DNA from: DATEHQ01 sp035279525
GTDB taxonomy: Bacteria; Chloroflexota; Dormibacteria; Dormibacterales; Dormibacteraceae
Direction of reading: 5' to 3'
Assembly (NCBI GenBank): GCA_035279525.1
Contig: DATEHQ010000140.1
Location: forward strand, 1-32,596
DNA length: 32,596 bases
A model generated the notes under the pieces. The model ran no database searches. It had not been told where the DNA came from and was given only the letters and a program-made list of their open reading frames with translations. The position numbers and the translations under genes were made by a program. Shown piece after piece: positions 7,214 to 14,761 of the stretch (within the stretch, counting starts at the first letter, position 1; each line of letters opens with the position of its first letter).

Positions 7214-7531
7214 CTACATCGCCGGCGTGACTTCGTAGACCGTGATCTTGCCGCCGGACTGCAGCACCGGGCAGCCCTTCGCCAGGTCCGCCGCTGCGTT
7301 GATCGAGTCCGCCTTGATGATCGAGTAGCCCGTCGCCTGCGTGCCGACGGCGCCGTCATGGACGCTGCCGTTGCCCAGGTTCTTGGCCTTTTCGCCGAAC
7401 GGGTTGCCGTGGTCGACGATCTTGTCGCCCAGCTTGCCGAACCAGGCGCCCCAGGCCTCCATCGTCTTTGCACGCTCCGCCTCGGTCCTCCCGGCGCTGC
7501 CGCCGGCATACAGAAGCACGAAATTCGCCAT
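7214..7531 (-). CDS. YCII-related (DGPF-type) domain protein
   Basis: The 105-aa cytoplasmic protein begins MANFVLLYAGG and ends with GYSIIKADSINAAADLAKGCPVL and ITVYEVTPAM, the pattern of YCII-related proteins. These are small dimeric ferredoxin-like folds, some active as dehydrochlorinases and many of unknown function. In actinobacteria relatives often sit beside ECF sigma factors, but no such gene is adjacent here. A strong Shine-Dalgarno site (GAGGAGG) lies about 8 nt before the ATG. It stands alone, convergent with TGase3 and divergent from the response regulator. Confidence 0.85.
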   Translation of the reverse strand: MANFVLLYAGGSAGRTEAERAKTMEAWGAWFGKLGDKIVDHGNPFGEKAKNLGNGSVHDGAVGTQATGYSIIKADSINAAADLAKGCPVLQSGGKITVYEVTPAM

Positions 7532-7619
7532 CGTCGATCCTCCTCGGTGGTGTTGATGACCCCTTGTCTGGTCTCATGCAGGCCGACGAACGGGGAGCGC
7601 GATTTTCGACAGGCTCTTA

Positions 7620-7647
7620 TTGAAACCTCAACTGCCGCTTATATATC
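7620..7647 (+). promoter_or_regulatory. promoter of the two-component operon
   Basis: TTGAAA (7620-7625), a 16-bp spacer and TATATC (7642-7647) form a good sigma70-type promoter. The -10 box ends 7 nt before the ATG at 7655, so the mRNA is probably leaderless. Confidence 0.65.
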
Positions 7648-7654
7648 GGTGCAG

Positions 7655-8320
7655 ATGCGCGTCTCGCGGATCCTCGTGGTGGAAGACGACCCTCGGCTGG
7701 GCGCCACGCTCAGCCGCGTCCTGGCGGCGGAGGGCCATGACATCGAGCTCGCCAGCGACGGAAACGATGCGCTCCGCCGAGCCCGCGAGCGCTCGTTCGA
7801 CCTGGTCGTGCTTGACGTGATGCTGCCCGGCCTGGACGGTATCGGAGTGTGTCGCCGGCTCCGCGCCTCCGGCCCGGTTCCCATCCTGATGCTGACCGCG
7901 CTCGGGGGAACCGAGGAGCGCGTCCGCGGCCTCGACAGTGGCGCGGACGACTACCTCGTCAAGCCGTTCGCGTACGAGGAGCTGCTCGCCCGCGTGCGCG
8001 CGCTGATGAGGCGCTCGGCGCCTGATGAGCATCTAGGCTTCGCCGACCTGCGCCTCGAGCCCGCGCTGCGCGTAGCCTGGCGCGGCGAGCGGGAGATCCC
8101 GCTGACGGCGACGGAGTTCGACCTGCTCGAGCACTTTCTTCGCCATCCGCGCCGGGTGATGACGCGGGAGCAGCTGCTCGACGCGGTCTGGAGGGGCGAG
8201 CCGCAGACCGACAACGTGGTGGCGGTCTACGTCGGATATCTGCGGCAGAAGCTCGAGCAGGGAGGCGAGGCCCGGCTTCTCCACACGGTGCGCGGCGCCG
8301 GGTACGCGCTGAGGGAGTGA
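7655..8320 (+). CDS. OmpR/PhoB-family response regulator
   Basis: This 221-aa DNA-binding regulator is phosphorylated by the kinase encoded next. The receiver domain (residues 5-118) shows the acidic pair Asp11/Asp12, phospho-acceptor Asp54 in VVLDVMLPGLDG, Thr81 and Lys103 in VKPF. A winged-helix effector domain (about 128-221) has TATEFDLLEHFLRHPRRVMTREQLL and NVVAVYVGYLRQKLE with the final VRGAGYALRE. The start ATG is fixed by the family-typical MRVSRILVVEDD and by the -10 box just upstream. Its GTGA overlap with the kinase gene indicates translational coupling. The target genes and signal cannot be told from the sequence. Confidence 0.95.
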   Translation: MRVSRILVVEDDPRLGATLSRVLAAEGHDIELASDGNDALRRARERSFDLVVLDVMLPGLDGIGVCRRLRASGPVPILMLTALGGTEERVRGLDSGADDYLVKPFAYEELLARVRALMRRSAPDEHLGFADLRLEPALRVAWRGEREIPLTATEFDLLEHFLRHPRRVMTREQLLDAVWRGEPQTDNVVAVYVGYLRQKLEQGGEARLLHTVRGAGYALRE

Positions 8321-9684
8321 GCATCCCGCTCCGGCTGCGGCTGGCCCTTTTCGGGGCGGCCGTCGTGGCCCTGACGCTCGTCATCTTCGGATCGCTGCTC
8401 TACGCGCTCTTCGCCCGAGGGGTGAACACGAACCAGGACGACGCGCTTCGCACCAGGGCCCGGCAGGCGGTCGCGTCCCTCGACTCATCCACCGACCTTG
8501 GGCCCCGGGGCACCTTCGCCCCCGCCGACCTGCGCACGAGCACCGACGTGTTCGTGGAGGTGTTCGACCCGACCTGGTCGGTCATCTACTCGACGGCGCA
8601 GCTGAACGGCTCGCCACCGCTCCCGTCGAGCAGGCTGAAGGCAGCGGCGCCCGAAGTGTTCGGCGGCTACTTCGACACCGCCGGTGGCCTTCGCTTCTAC
8701 GGCGTTGCGTTCGACCGCGGGTTTGTCGTCACGGGGCAGTCGACGAACGTCCCCCAGTCGAACCTCTCCGGCATCGTCGCGTTTCTCATCATCTCGGCGG
8801 TCCCCGCCTTGCTGGCGGCGCTGGCCGGGTCGTGGCTGGTCGCCGGCCGCGCCCTCAGGCCGTTGAAGGTGGCCGCCGGCGCCGCGGACGAGATCGGCCG
8901 CACCAGGGACTTCGCGCGCCGCCTGCCTGAGCGGGGCGCCCGTGATGAGGTCGCGATACTTTCGACCAGCTTCAACCGAATGCTCGGTCAGCTGCAGGAC
9001 GCCTACGACTCCCAGCGCCGCTTCGTCGCGGATGCGTCCCACGAGCTGCGCACGCCGCTCGCCACCATCCGCGCCAACGCCGGCCTTCTGTCCGCGGGGC
9101 CCGCGATCTCCGATGGCGAGCGCCGCGCGGCCGCGGCGGACATCGCCGGCGAAAGCGCCCGCATGTCCCGCCTCGTCGACCGCATGCTCATCCTGGCCCG
9201 GGCCGACGCCGGAATGCGTCTAGCGCTGGTGGAGCTGGACCTTCGCGCCCTGGTCGACGAGGTGTGCAGGCAGGCCGGTGCCCTGCACCCGGACCGCGGT
9301 CTCACCACGGAAACGGTCGATGTCTCGGTCGACGGCGACGCCGACGAGCTGAGGCAGCTCCTGTGGATCCTGCTCGACAACGCATTTCGCCATGCGCGCA
9401 CCGCCGTGGCGGTGAACCTGAGCACCGAGGCGGGATGGGCGCGCCTGGTCGTGTCGGACGACGGCCCCGGAATCGCCATCGAAGAGCGCGAGCGGATCTT
9501 CGAACGGTTCTACCGCGCGGATCTGTCGCGCGCCGGCGGGCACGCCGGCCTCGGGCTGTCCATCGCTCGGTGGATCGCGGCGCAGCATGGCGGGAGGATC
9601 GTCGCCGGCGAGTCGCTCGTCGGGGGCGCCGCGCTGCTCGTCGACATCCCGCGCAGCCGTGCAGGCCAGTTGGAGCGCGGCTGA
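8317..9684 (+). CDS. sensor histidine kinase
   Basis: This 455-aa membrane kinase has an N-terminal transmembrane helix (about 8-33), an extracytoplasmic sensor region of about 115 residues, and a second helix (about 151-175). A HAMP domain (175-229) follows, then the HisKA dimerisation helix with phospho-acceptor His242 in FVADASHELRTPLATIRAN. The ATPase domain carries N-box Asn355 in LLDNAFRHA, the G1 box SDDGPGI (380-386) and the G2 box GHAGLGLSIA. The sensor region has no recognisable ligand-binding motif. It starts at GTG 8317, overlapping the regulator's stop by 4 nt. The architecture matches EnvZ/PrrB-type orthodox kinases. Confidence 0.95.
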   Translation: MSIPLRLRLALFGAAVVALTLVIFGSLLYALFARGVNTNQDDALRTRARQAVASLDSSTDLGPRGTFAPADLRTSTDVFVEVFDPTWSVIYSTAQLNGSPPLPSSRLKAAAPEVFGGYFDTAGGLRFYGVAFDRGFVVTGQSTNVPQSNLSGIVAFLIISAVPALLAALAGSWLVAGRALRPLKVAAGAADEIGRTRDFARRLPERGARDEVAILSTSFNRMLGQLQDAYDSQRRFVADASHELRTPLATIRANAGLLSAGPAISDGERRAAAADIAGESARMSRLVDRMLILARADAGMRLALVELDLRALVDEVCRQAGALHPDRGLTTETVDVSVDGDADELRQLLWILLDNAFRHARTAVAVNLSTEAGWARLVVSDDGPGIAIEERERIFERFYRADLSRAGGHAGLGLSIARWIAAQHGGRIVAGESLVGGAALLVDIPRSRAGQLERG

Positions 9685-9726
9685 TTTGCTTATGTCCTTC
9701 TCAATCAGCGAGCGAATCCTCGTGTC

Positions 9727-10806
9727 ATGTTCGATGTCGCACCCGACCACGCGATCGGCCTCTACGCCGGCCTGCTCGCCCTTCCATTCGCGCTGATCGC
9801 GCTCCGGCTTCGGCGCGCGAGCCGGGGCGTGTCGGGAACGGTCCTCGGCGCGTCGGTCCTCATCGCAATGTCCGGCGCGGTGCACCTCGGCCTCGTCACA
9901 ACCCACCTCAACGAGCCGCTGACGGCGGTGCTGTTCATCGGCAACGGCACGGGGTATCTCGCCCTGTCGCAGCTCTACACGTGGAAGCATTGGCGCCTTG
10001 CCTCGGCCGCGCTCCTGGCGATGACGCTGCTCGGCTATGTCGTTTGGATCGTGCTCGGTCTCGACACGCCCGACCAGGTGGCGATCGCGACCAAGCTCCT
10101 CGAGCTCTGCGCCCTTGGCCTCGTCCTCATTCCGGTTCGAGGCGAGCCGGGGCGGCACCGTGCGTGGCGGTGGTCGGCGCTCGGAGTCGCCGTGCCGCTG
10201 CTCACCATGGTCGTGACGGCGACCGTGTGGATCGATGACCTCGCGCGCCCTGACGCGCAGCACGTGCACGCCGGAGCGATCCTCCAGCCGACGAACGAGG
10301 TCGCCACCCCCGCGCAGGTGCGGGCGGCGAAGGACCTGTACGACGCGACGAAAGCCGCGGTCGCGCCGTACGCGGACTGGCGCGTGGCGTGGGCGGCCGG
10401 GTACCGGCCAGGCGGTCCGAGCAACCTGCCGTCGACTCACTGGATGAACCAGCGCTACGTCGAAGCCGGCTACGTCATGGACCCGCGCCGTCCGCAGGGC
10501 CTCGTCTACGCCAACTCGAGGCACGGCCCGGTCCTGCTCGGCGCGATGTTCCAGATGAAGCGCATCGGTGAGTTCGGCCCCGATCCCGGCGGCCCGCTGA
10601 CCGCATGGCACGAGCACACGAACATATGCATCACGCCGTTCGGGCTCGCCTTCAGCCTGATGACTCCGACCGCGACCTGCCCGGCGGGCGCGATCGACCT
10701 CACAGTGCCGGCGATGCTGCACGTCTGGATCGTCGACAACCCGGGAGGCGGGCCGTTCGCGGTCGACATCGACTCGAGCGTGGTGAAGCACATTGATCAG
10801 CTCTAG
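9727..10806 (+). CDS. membrane protein with His-rich extracytoplasmic domain, unknown function
   Basis: I do not recognise this 359-aa protein. Residues 10-170 hold about five or six hydrophobic helices. From about residue 175 it becomes a soluble domain, probably outside the membrane. That domain contains HVHAG (179-183), THWMNQRYV (His238), LVYANSRHGPVLLGAMFQM (His266), TAWHEHTNIC (His295, His297, Cys301), Cys318 and His332. The clustered His residues suggest a metal or haem site, and the two Cys could form a disulfide. The small membrane-protein ORF downstream starts inside its 3' end, 14 nt before the stop, so the two may act together. It follows the histidine kinase by 42 nt and could be in the same transcript. 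Confidence 0.75.
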   Translation: MFDVAPDHAIGLYAGLLALPFALIALRLRRASRGVSGTVLGASVLIAMSGAVHLGLVTTHLNEPLTAVLFIGNGTGYLALSQLYTWKHWRLASAALLAMTLLGYVVWIVLGLDTPDQVAIATKLLELCALGLVLIPVRGEPGRHRAWRWSALGVAVPLLTMVVTATVWIDDLARPDAQHVHAGAILQPTNEVATPAQVRAAKDLYDATKAAVAPYADWRVAWAAGYRPGGPSNLPSTHWMNQRYVEAGYVMDPRRPQGLVYANSRHGPVLLGAMFQMKRIGEFGPDPGGPLTAWHEHTNICITPFGLAFSLMTPTATCPAGAIDLTVPAMLHVWIVDNPGGGPFAVDIDSSVVKHIDQL

Positions 10807-11167
10807 CTCATCGAGGCCGGCGACGAGCCGGCCCGAGGCGGCCTTCGTTCTCCTGTTGCTTCAGGCGCTGTTCTGGGCCATCGCGGGAATGTCCGCCCTC
10901 CCATTCGCCGTCGCGGGCGAGGTGTCGATGCTCGGCCTGGGCATCGCCTCGATGCTGCTCGCGCTGGGTACGGTGCTGGTCGGCGTCGCCCTTCTCTGGC
11001 GCAGGCGATGGGCGCGCCGGGCCGCGATTGCCATCGAGTCCATCACGCTGCTCGGCTCGCTCGCGCTGTTCGCGCTGCCCATCGGGGCCAACCGGGGACT
11101 CGTCTCATGGCTCGTCAACGTCGTCCTTCCCGTCGCGGTCATCGCGCTCGTCCGCCAGGCGTTCTGA
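10793..11167 (+). CDS. small integral membrane protein, unknown function
   Basis: The 124-aa protein has a short polar Ser-rich N-terminus, then four hydrophobic segments (about residues 17-40, 45-68, 75-97 and 103-120) linked by a basic loop (WRRRWARRA). The TTG start at 10793 lies 14 nt before the stop of the previous gene, and its stop overlaps the next ATG (TGATG), so it is embedded in a tightly coupled run. No family is recognised. The start could alternatively lie further downstream, but no ATG precedes the first membrane helix. Confidence 0.65.
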   Translation: MISSSSSRPATSRPEAAFVLLLLQALFWAIAGMSALPFAVAGEVSMLGLGIASMLLALGTVLVGVALLWRRRWARRAAIAIESITLLGSLALFALPIGANRGLVSWLVNVVLPVAVIALVRQAF

Positions 11168-11934
11168 TGGAGATGATCCACGTGGGAACTTCCGGCTGGC
11201 AGTACAGGCACTGGCGGGATGTGTTCTACCCACGCACGCTGTCGCAGCAGGAGTGGCTGCCCTACTTTGCCGAGCGCTTCCAGACCGTCGAGGTCAACAA
11301 CACGTTTTACAACCTGCCTGAGAAACGCGTCTTCGAGACGTGGGCGAGGCGCACGCCTCGCGACTTCCTTCTCGCGCTGAAGATGAGCCGCTTCCTCACG
11401 CACCTCAAGCGACTCGACGACCCGGAGGAGCCGGTGCATCGCTTCATGGAGCGCGCGTCGGCGCTGGGGTCGAAGCTCGGGCCCATCCTGCTGCAGCTTC
11501 CGCCAGGTCTCCAGTCAGATACGGCGCGACTCGAGGACACGCTTGCCGCGTTCCCGCCCGAGGTTCGAGTCGCCGTCGAGTTTCGCGACCCGTCGTGGTT
11601 CACGGAGGAGACACGCGCGATCCTCGAACGGCACGGTGCCGCGCTCTGCCTCGCGGACAGCCCTCGCCGAACGCAGCCGGCCTGGCGCACCGCCGACTGG
11701 ACGTTCGTCCGTTTCCACGAGGGCAGTGGCCTTCATCCGCCCGGATACTCCGACGAGGCTCTGCGTCGATGGATCGATCGGCTGACCGAGCTCTGGACGC
11801 CGGCGGAGGACCTCTTCGTCTACTTCAACAACGACCGGGGCGGACACGCCATCGAGGATGCCGTCACGTTCGCCCGCCTGGCCCAGGCGAAAGGCTTCAG
11901 TACGACGCGCGTGCCCGCGCGGGCCGCCGCTTGA
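11167..11934 (+). CDS. DUF72 (YecE-like) TIM-barrel protein
   Basis: The 255-aa protein matches DUF72: IHVGTSGWQYRHWRDVFYP at the N-terminus, then FQTVEVNNTFYNLP and FLLALKMSRFLTH, GPILLQLPP, VAVEFRDPSW and the C-terminal YFNNDRGGHAIEDA. The fold is a TIM barrel of unknown reaction. Purified enzymes of the family are not known to me with a firm substrate. ATG 11167 overlaps the preceding TGA; ATG 11173 is a possible second start. Its last 38 nt overlap the 3' end of the convergent zincin-like gene. Confidence 0.92.
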   Translation: MEMIHVGTSGWQYRHWRDVFYPRTLSQQEWLPYFAERFQTVEVNNTFYNLPEKRVFETWARRTPRDFLLALKMSRFLTHLKRLDDPEEPVHRFMERASALGSKLGPILLQLPPGLQSDTARLEDTLAAFPPEVRVAVEFRDPSWFTEETRAILERHGAALCLADSPRRTQPAWRTADWTFVRFHEGSGLHPPGYSDEALRRWIDRLTELWTPAEDLFVYFNNDRGGHAIEDAVTFARLAQAKGFSTTRVPARAAA

Positions 11935-12409
11935 GAGCCTCGTCGGCATCGTCTGTGCCGACATAGCGCTTCCGGAAGTTCCTCAGCGCGAAACGGTCAC
12001 AGGCCGTCTCCGCGGACGCGGCCTTGCCCAGCACCTCGTAGAGATACCAGTGCAGCCACTCGTGGCAGTAGAGAAACCTGAGGACGTCCCGCCGGCCGCG
12101 AAAGGACACCGTCTCGGAAACCCAGGCGAACCGCATGCCGGCGCCCTTCTTCCGCATGGCGGCGAAGATGACGGGCTCCTTGAAGGGTCGGAACGGAACC
12201 GGCACCTGGAGCACTATCCGGCGCTCCTCGAACTCGCACCGGGCGGCCAGGTGGGGCGCCCAGCGGTAGCGAAGCGGCTTGATCACGACCTCGTAGTCCG
12301 TGCGAGGGAGGCCCTCCAGGGTGCGGCGTGCCTGGGCGCTGGTGAAGCCGGCTAGCTCGGACCTGGTCGCCACGGTCGAGACAGGATAGATCCCCAGGCT
12401 GGGCGTCAC
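11897..12409 (-). CDS. zincin-like putative metallopeptidase
   Basis: This 170-aa protein carries HEWLHWYLYEV (HExxH, around residues 115-125) followed by AETACDRFALRNF. That looks like a gluzincin- or SprT-type zinc site, with a possible third ligand in the following acidic helix. No signal peptide is seen, so action in the cytoplasm is likely. The assignment rests on the motif alone. The family and substrate are unknown. GTG 12409 lacks a Shine-Dalgarno site on its strand and lies within a hairpin that controls the small ORF on the other strand. An internal start is possible. The 3' end overlaps the DUF72 gene tail to tail by 38 nt. Confidence 0.7.
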   Translation of the reverse strand: MTPSLGIYPVSTVATRSELAGFTSAQARRTLEGLPRTDYEVVIKPLRYRWAPHLAARCEFEERRIVLQVPVPFRPFKEPVIFAAMRKKGAGMRFAWVSETVSFRGRRDVLRFLYCHEWLHWYLYEVLGKAASAETACDRFALRNFRKRYVGTDDADEALKRRPARARASY

Positions 12410-12426
12410 CTGTTTTAGGAGGTGAT
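12406..12426 (+). promoter_or_regulatory. very strong ribosome binding site inside a hairpin
   Basis: AGGAGGTGAT (12417-12426) is a 10-nt match to the complement of the 16S rRNA 3' end. Its AGGTGA half (12420-12425) can pair with TCACCT (12406-12411) across an 8-nt loop, which would partly mask the site. Confidence 0.5.
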
Positions 12427-12428
12427 GG

Positions 12429-12533
12429 ATGCCTGAGACCGCCGCCGGCCTGTTTCGAACCCGAGATGAGCAGCTGGCGGCCGTTCGCGCCCTCGAGGTG
12501 GACCCCGGCTCGCCGAGGCTCGGGCGGCGGTGA
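12429..12533 (+). CDS. 34-codon small ORF behind a near-perfect Shine-Dalgarno site
   Basis: The ORF starts at ATG 12429, 6 nt after AGGAGG, and ends at TGA 12533. The product would be a charged 34-aa peptide beginning MPETAAGLFRTRDEQLAAVR. The segment GLFRTRDEQLAAVRALE recalls the first strand and helix of general-stress-protein (YflT-type) domains, so it could be the remnant of a larger gene as well as a real small protein. A TAGATC hexamer near 12387 might be its -10. It sits alone on the plus strand between two minus-strand genes. The strong ribosome binding site is the main support. Confidence 0.4.
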   Translation: MPETAAGLFRTRDEQLAAVRALEVDPGSPRLGRR

Positions 12534-12566
12534 TTTACCGGTAGCCGACGTCCCGCCGCGGCGTGG

Positions 12567-13571
12567 CTATGTTCCGGCGCTGGAAGCCGTCGCGGAGTCG
12601 CTCGGAAAGACGTGAAGGCGATGGCGCGGGTCGATTCGCATGTGCAGCCTCATCACCGTCCTGTCGGAGAACGTCCTGATCTGAACCAGGTCGCACAGCT
12701 GGTTGGCCAGCCAGAGGCCTCGAGGAGAGTCCCCGTCCACAGGACGCTCGCGGTCGGCGAGAGGAAGAAGGCCGTACCGGCCTGAGTCGGAGACCTCGCA
12801 GACGAGCTTCTCGGAGTCGCGCCACACCAGCAGCGTGCCCCCACCGCCTCCGTGCAGGATGCTGTTCGTCGCCACCTCGTTGGCCGCGACCACGAGGTCG
12901 GATGCCCGTTTCGACTCCAGCCCTGCGTCCATCGCCTGCTCGCCCACGACGCGTCGCAAATCGGCGAGGGCGCGGCGGTCGAAGGCCAGTCCGCGCACGC
13001 TCGTGTCGGGCGCCGGCAGCGGTGCATCGAATGGAGCGCCGGACCCGTCGATGCCCCTGAACTCGGAGCTGCCCCAGGCCACGCCGTCCTGGCTCAGGTA
13101 CTCGTGGCTGCGCCTGGCTTCGTCGATCACCGATGCATCGAGCCTGTCGGTGTCGTAGGGGCAGAGCAGCCACCACGGCCGCCCCCGGCCGAATGCGACG
13201 TTGAGGAGCGACTCGTGGCGCTGGCATTCGACGAGCTCGTCGTCGCTCCGCCCCTGCCAGATCGGCTCGCCGATTCCGCGCAGCCGAGTCCCCGTTGCGC
13301 CGTGCATCGCGACGAAGTCCTGCCAGGCGGGGATGATGCGCGCCGGGTTCGCGCCAACATTCGCCATGTCCGCGAACATGACCCGATCCGCATCGCGATC
13401 GAGGGCGGTCCTCAGGAGCTGGACCTTTTCCGGCGACTCGACCACGAGAACCGGTTCGCCGGCTTCGAGCCCTCCCCGGATGAAGGGCACGGTTCCGGCT
13501 ATGAACCCCGCCCAACCCGAGTAGAGGAGTGCCTCGTGACGGAACGCGAGCGCCTGCTCCTGTTGGCTCAT
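12567..13571 (-). CDS. MEDS domain / HATPase (RsbW-like) regulator
   Basis: The 334-aa protein has an N-terminal MEDS (DcmR-like sensory) domain, about residues 10-175, with HEALLYSGWAGFIAGTVPFI and GRGRPWWLLCPYD. A serine-kinase-type ATPase domain follows (195-315), with N-box ANEVATNSILHG (Asn231, Asn236), EVSDSGRYG and RGLWLANQL. This architecture is known in actinobacteria as a sensor anti-sigma factor or STAS kinase in partner-switch signalling. I start at ATG 13571, which overlaps the TGA of the STAS gene by 3 nt; an upstream ATG at 13589 would add six residues. The adjoining STAS gene is the likely phosphorylation partner. No sigma factor lies beside the pair, so the final target is elsewhere. 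Confidence 0.88.
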   Translation of the reverse strand: MSQQEQALAFRHEALLYSGWAGFIAGTVPFIRGGLEAGEPVLVVESPEKVQLLRTALDRDADRVMFADMANVGANPARIIPAWQDFVAMHGATGTRLRGIGEPIWQGRSDDELVECQRHESLLNVAFGRGRPWWLLCPYDTDRLDASVIDEARRSHEYLSQDGVAWGSSEFRGIDGSGAPFDAPLPAPDTSVRGLAFDRRALADLRRVVGEQAMDAGLESKRASDLVVAANEVATNSILHGGGGGTLLVWRDSEKLVCEVSDSGRYGLLPLADRERPVDGDSPRGLWLANQLCDLVQIRTFSDRTVMRLHMRIDPRHRLHVFPSDSATASSAGT

Positions 13572-13993
13572 GGCTGCTCGACCCGGCAATCGCAGATGAC
13601 GAGGGTGGGTAGCTCCGACCAGCCGGTGACGCGCATCACAGTCGCGAGCTGCTCGGGCAAGCCGTGGAGCAGAACGCGCCGGCCCGGGCCGAGTGCCTCG
13701 GCCGTATCCACCAGTGCCCTGATCCCGCTGATGTCGCAGAAGATCAGGTGCCGCAGGTCGAGATGAGCATCGCCGGGCACAGGAAAGTCCCGCGCCAGCG
13801 AGGTCGCGACGGCGTCCGAGTTCGTCATGTCGATCTCGCCCGAGAACATCAGTCCTCGCGGCTCGGCGGTGCGCGTGACCACGAGCTGGCGGTCCGAATA
13901 CACGCAGTCCCCCTGTTCGTACGCAAGCGGCTCCAACCGCGGTCCCCCTTGGTGAGACGAGCCGACGCTCGCCAGCCAGCTCAATTCTCCCAC
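13568..13993 (-). CDS. STAS domain anti-anti-sigma factor-like protein
   Basis: The 141-aa protein has a STAS fold from about residue 35, with FSGEIDMTNSDAVATSL and LDLRHLIFCDISGIRALVDTA. Ser89 in DISG aligns with the phosphorylated serine of SpoIIAA/RsbV. It should bind and be phosphorylated by the HATPase protein encoded next, with which it is translationally coupled. The roughly 35-residue N-terminal extension is unusual and has no recognised motif. GTG 13993 is preceded by a weak AAGGA; a later start inside the extension is possible. Confidence 0.85.
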   Translation of the reverse strand: MGELSWLASVGSSHQGGPRLEPLAYEQGDCVYSDRQLVVTRTAEPRGLMFSGEIDMTNSDAVATSLARDFPVPGDAHLDLRHLIFCDISGIRALVDTAEALGPGRRVLLHGLPEQLATVMRVTGWSELPTLVICDCRVEQP

Positions 13994-14072
13994 GAATCCT
14001 TACGTCGGTAAACCCTCTGCGTAGGTTCTGTACCTGACCTGAGTAAGTCGACGCGCCTCCTCGTTACTGGAC

Positions 14073-14116
14073 TGGGGGCGCCTGGCCAGCAATGGCCGGG
14101 CCCTCCACCAGTTTTT
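14073..14116. terminator. strong hairpin downstream of the PAP2 gene
   Basis: A 9-bp inner stem (14080-14088 with 14093-14101, loop GCAA) extends through a bulged outer stem (14073-14078 with 14102-14107). Five T residues at 14112-14116 follow on the plus strand. On the minus strand it lies just after the PAP2 stop and has no T-run. It may terminate PAP2 transcription or an unannotated plus-strand RNA. Confidence 0.55.
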
Positions 14117-14127
14117 CCAGGCTCTTG

Positions 14128-14685
14128 CTAAAGCGTCTCGGGCAGCCGGATCAGCCAGGCGACAAGCGTGCCCGTCGCGATCCCGATCAACGACCCGACG
14201 GCGACGTCGCTGGGAAAGTGGTGGCCCAGGTGCACGCGCGAAAGCCCGACCCCGGCGGCAAGCCCCAACACGAGTGGCGATGCCTTGGGGTAGAAGGTCG
14301 AGAGCGCGGTCGCGGCGGCGAACGACGACGCGGTGTGCCCGGAGGGGAACGAGGCGTCGCTCGTCTTGATCCCGACCACCACGACGTCACGCCCGATGTG
14401 CGGCCGGTTGCGCTTGAAGACCGGCTTGATCTTCTGCTGGACCAGGTAGGTGGCGCCCAGGGATGCGATCGCCGCGGCGAGCCCGGCGCGGCGACCCTTG
14501 CGGCCGCCCATCCACGCGATGGCGATTCCTGCCGCCACCCAGCCCAGGCCTTCGCCCAGGTCGGACAGCGTCGTCACGTACCGATCGCTGATCGGGGAGT
14601 GGGGCAGCCCGTGGATCATCCGGTACAGCCGGCGGTCGATCGTCTCGGCCAGCGGCACGGGCCGGACCTGGGGTGTCGTCGCCAT
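14128..14685 (-). CDS. PAP2-family membrane phosphatase
   Basis: The 185-aa membrane protein belongs to the PAP2 acid phosphatase family, which dephosphorylates lipid phosphates such as undecaprenyl pyrophosphate or phosphatidic acid. All three signature motifs are present: KPVFKRNRP (KX6RP), SFPSGHTAS (PSGH) and SRVHLGHHFPSD (SRX5H). Hydrophobic helices flank them (GWVAAGIAIAWM, LVLGLAAGVGL, VAVGSLIGIATGTLVAWLI). ATG 14685 is chosen because the open frame upstream lacks family features. It is divergent from the NRAMP-like gene with 76 bp between them. The exact lipid substrate cannot be told. Confidence 0.92.
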   Translation of the reverse strand: MATTPQVRPVPLAETIDRRLYRMIHGLPHSPISDRYVTTLSDLGEGLGWVAAGIAIAWMGGRKGRRAGLAAAIASLGATYLVQQKIKPVFKRNRPHIGRDVVVVGIKTSDASFPSGHTASSFAAATALSTFYPKASPLVLGLAAGVGLSRVHLGHHFPSDVAVGSLIGIATGTLVAWLIRLPETL

Positions 14686-14761
14686 CAATGAGTTCAACGT
14701 CCCTCGCACATACCTCACCGGTGGAATCGTCGAACTTCGGGCGCACGGGCGTTCTCGGGGT

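Noticed and set aside
13994..14060. Sigma-B-like promoter before the STAS gene (GTTT ... GGGAGA on minus)
   Set aside because: The spacing and the -10 half do not match the consensus well enough to claim.
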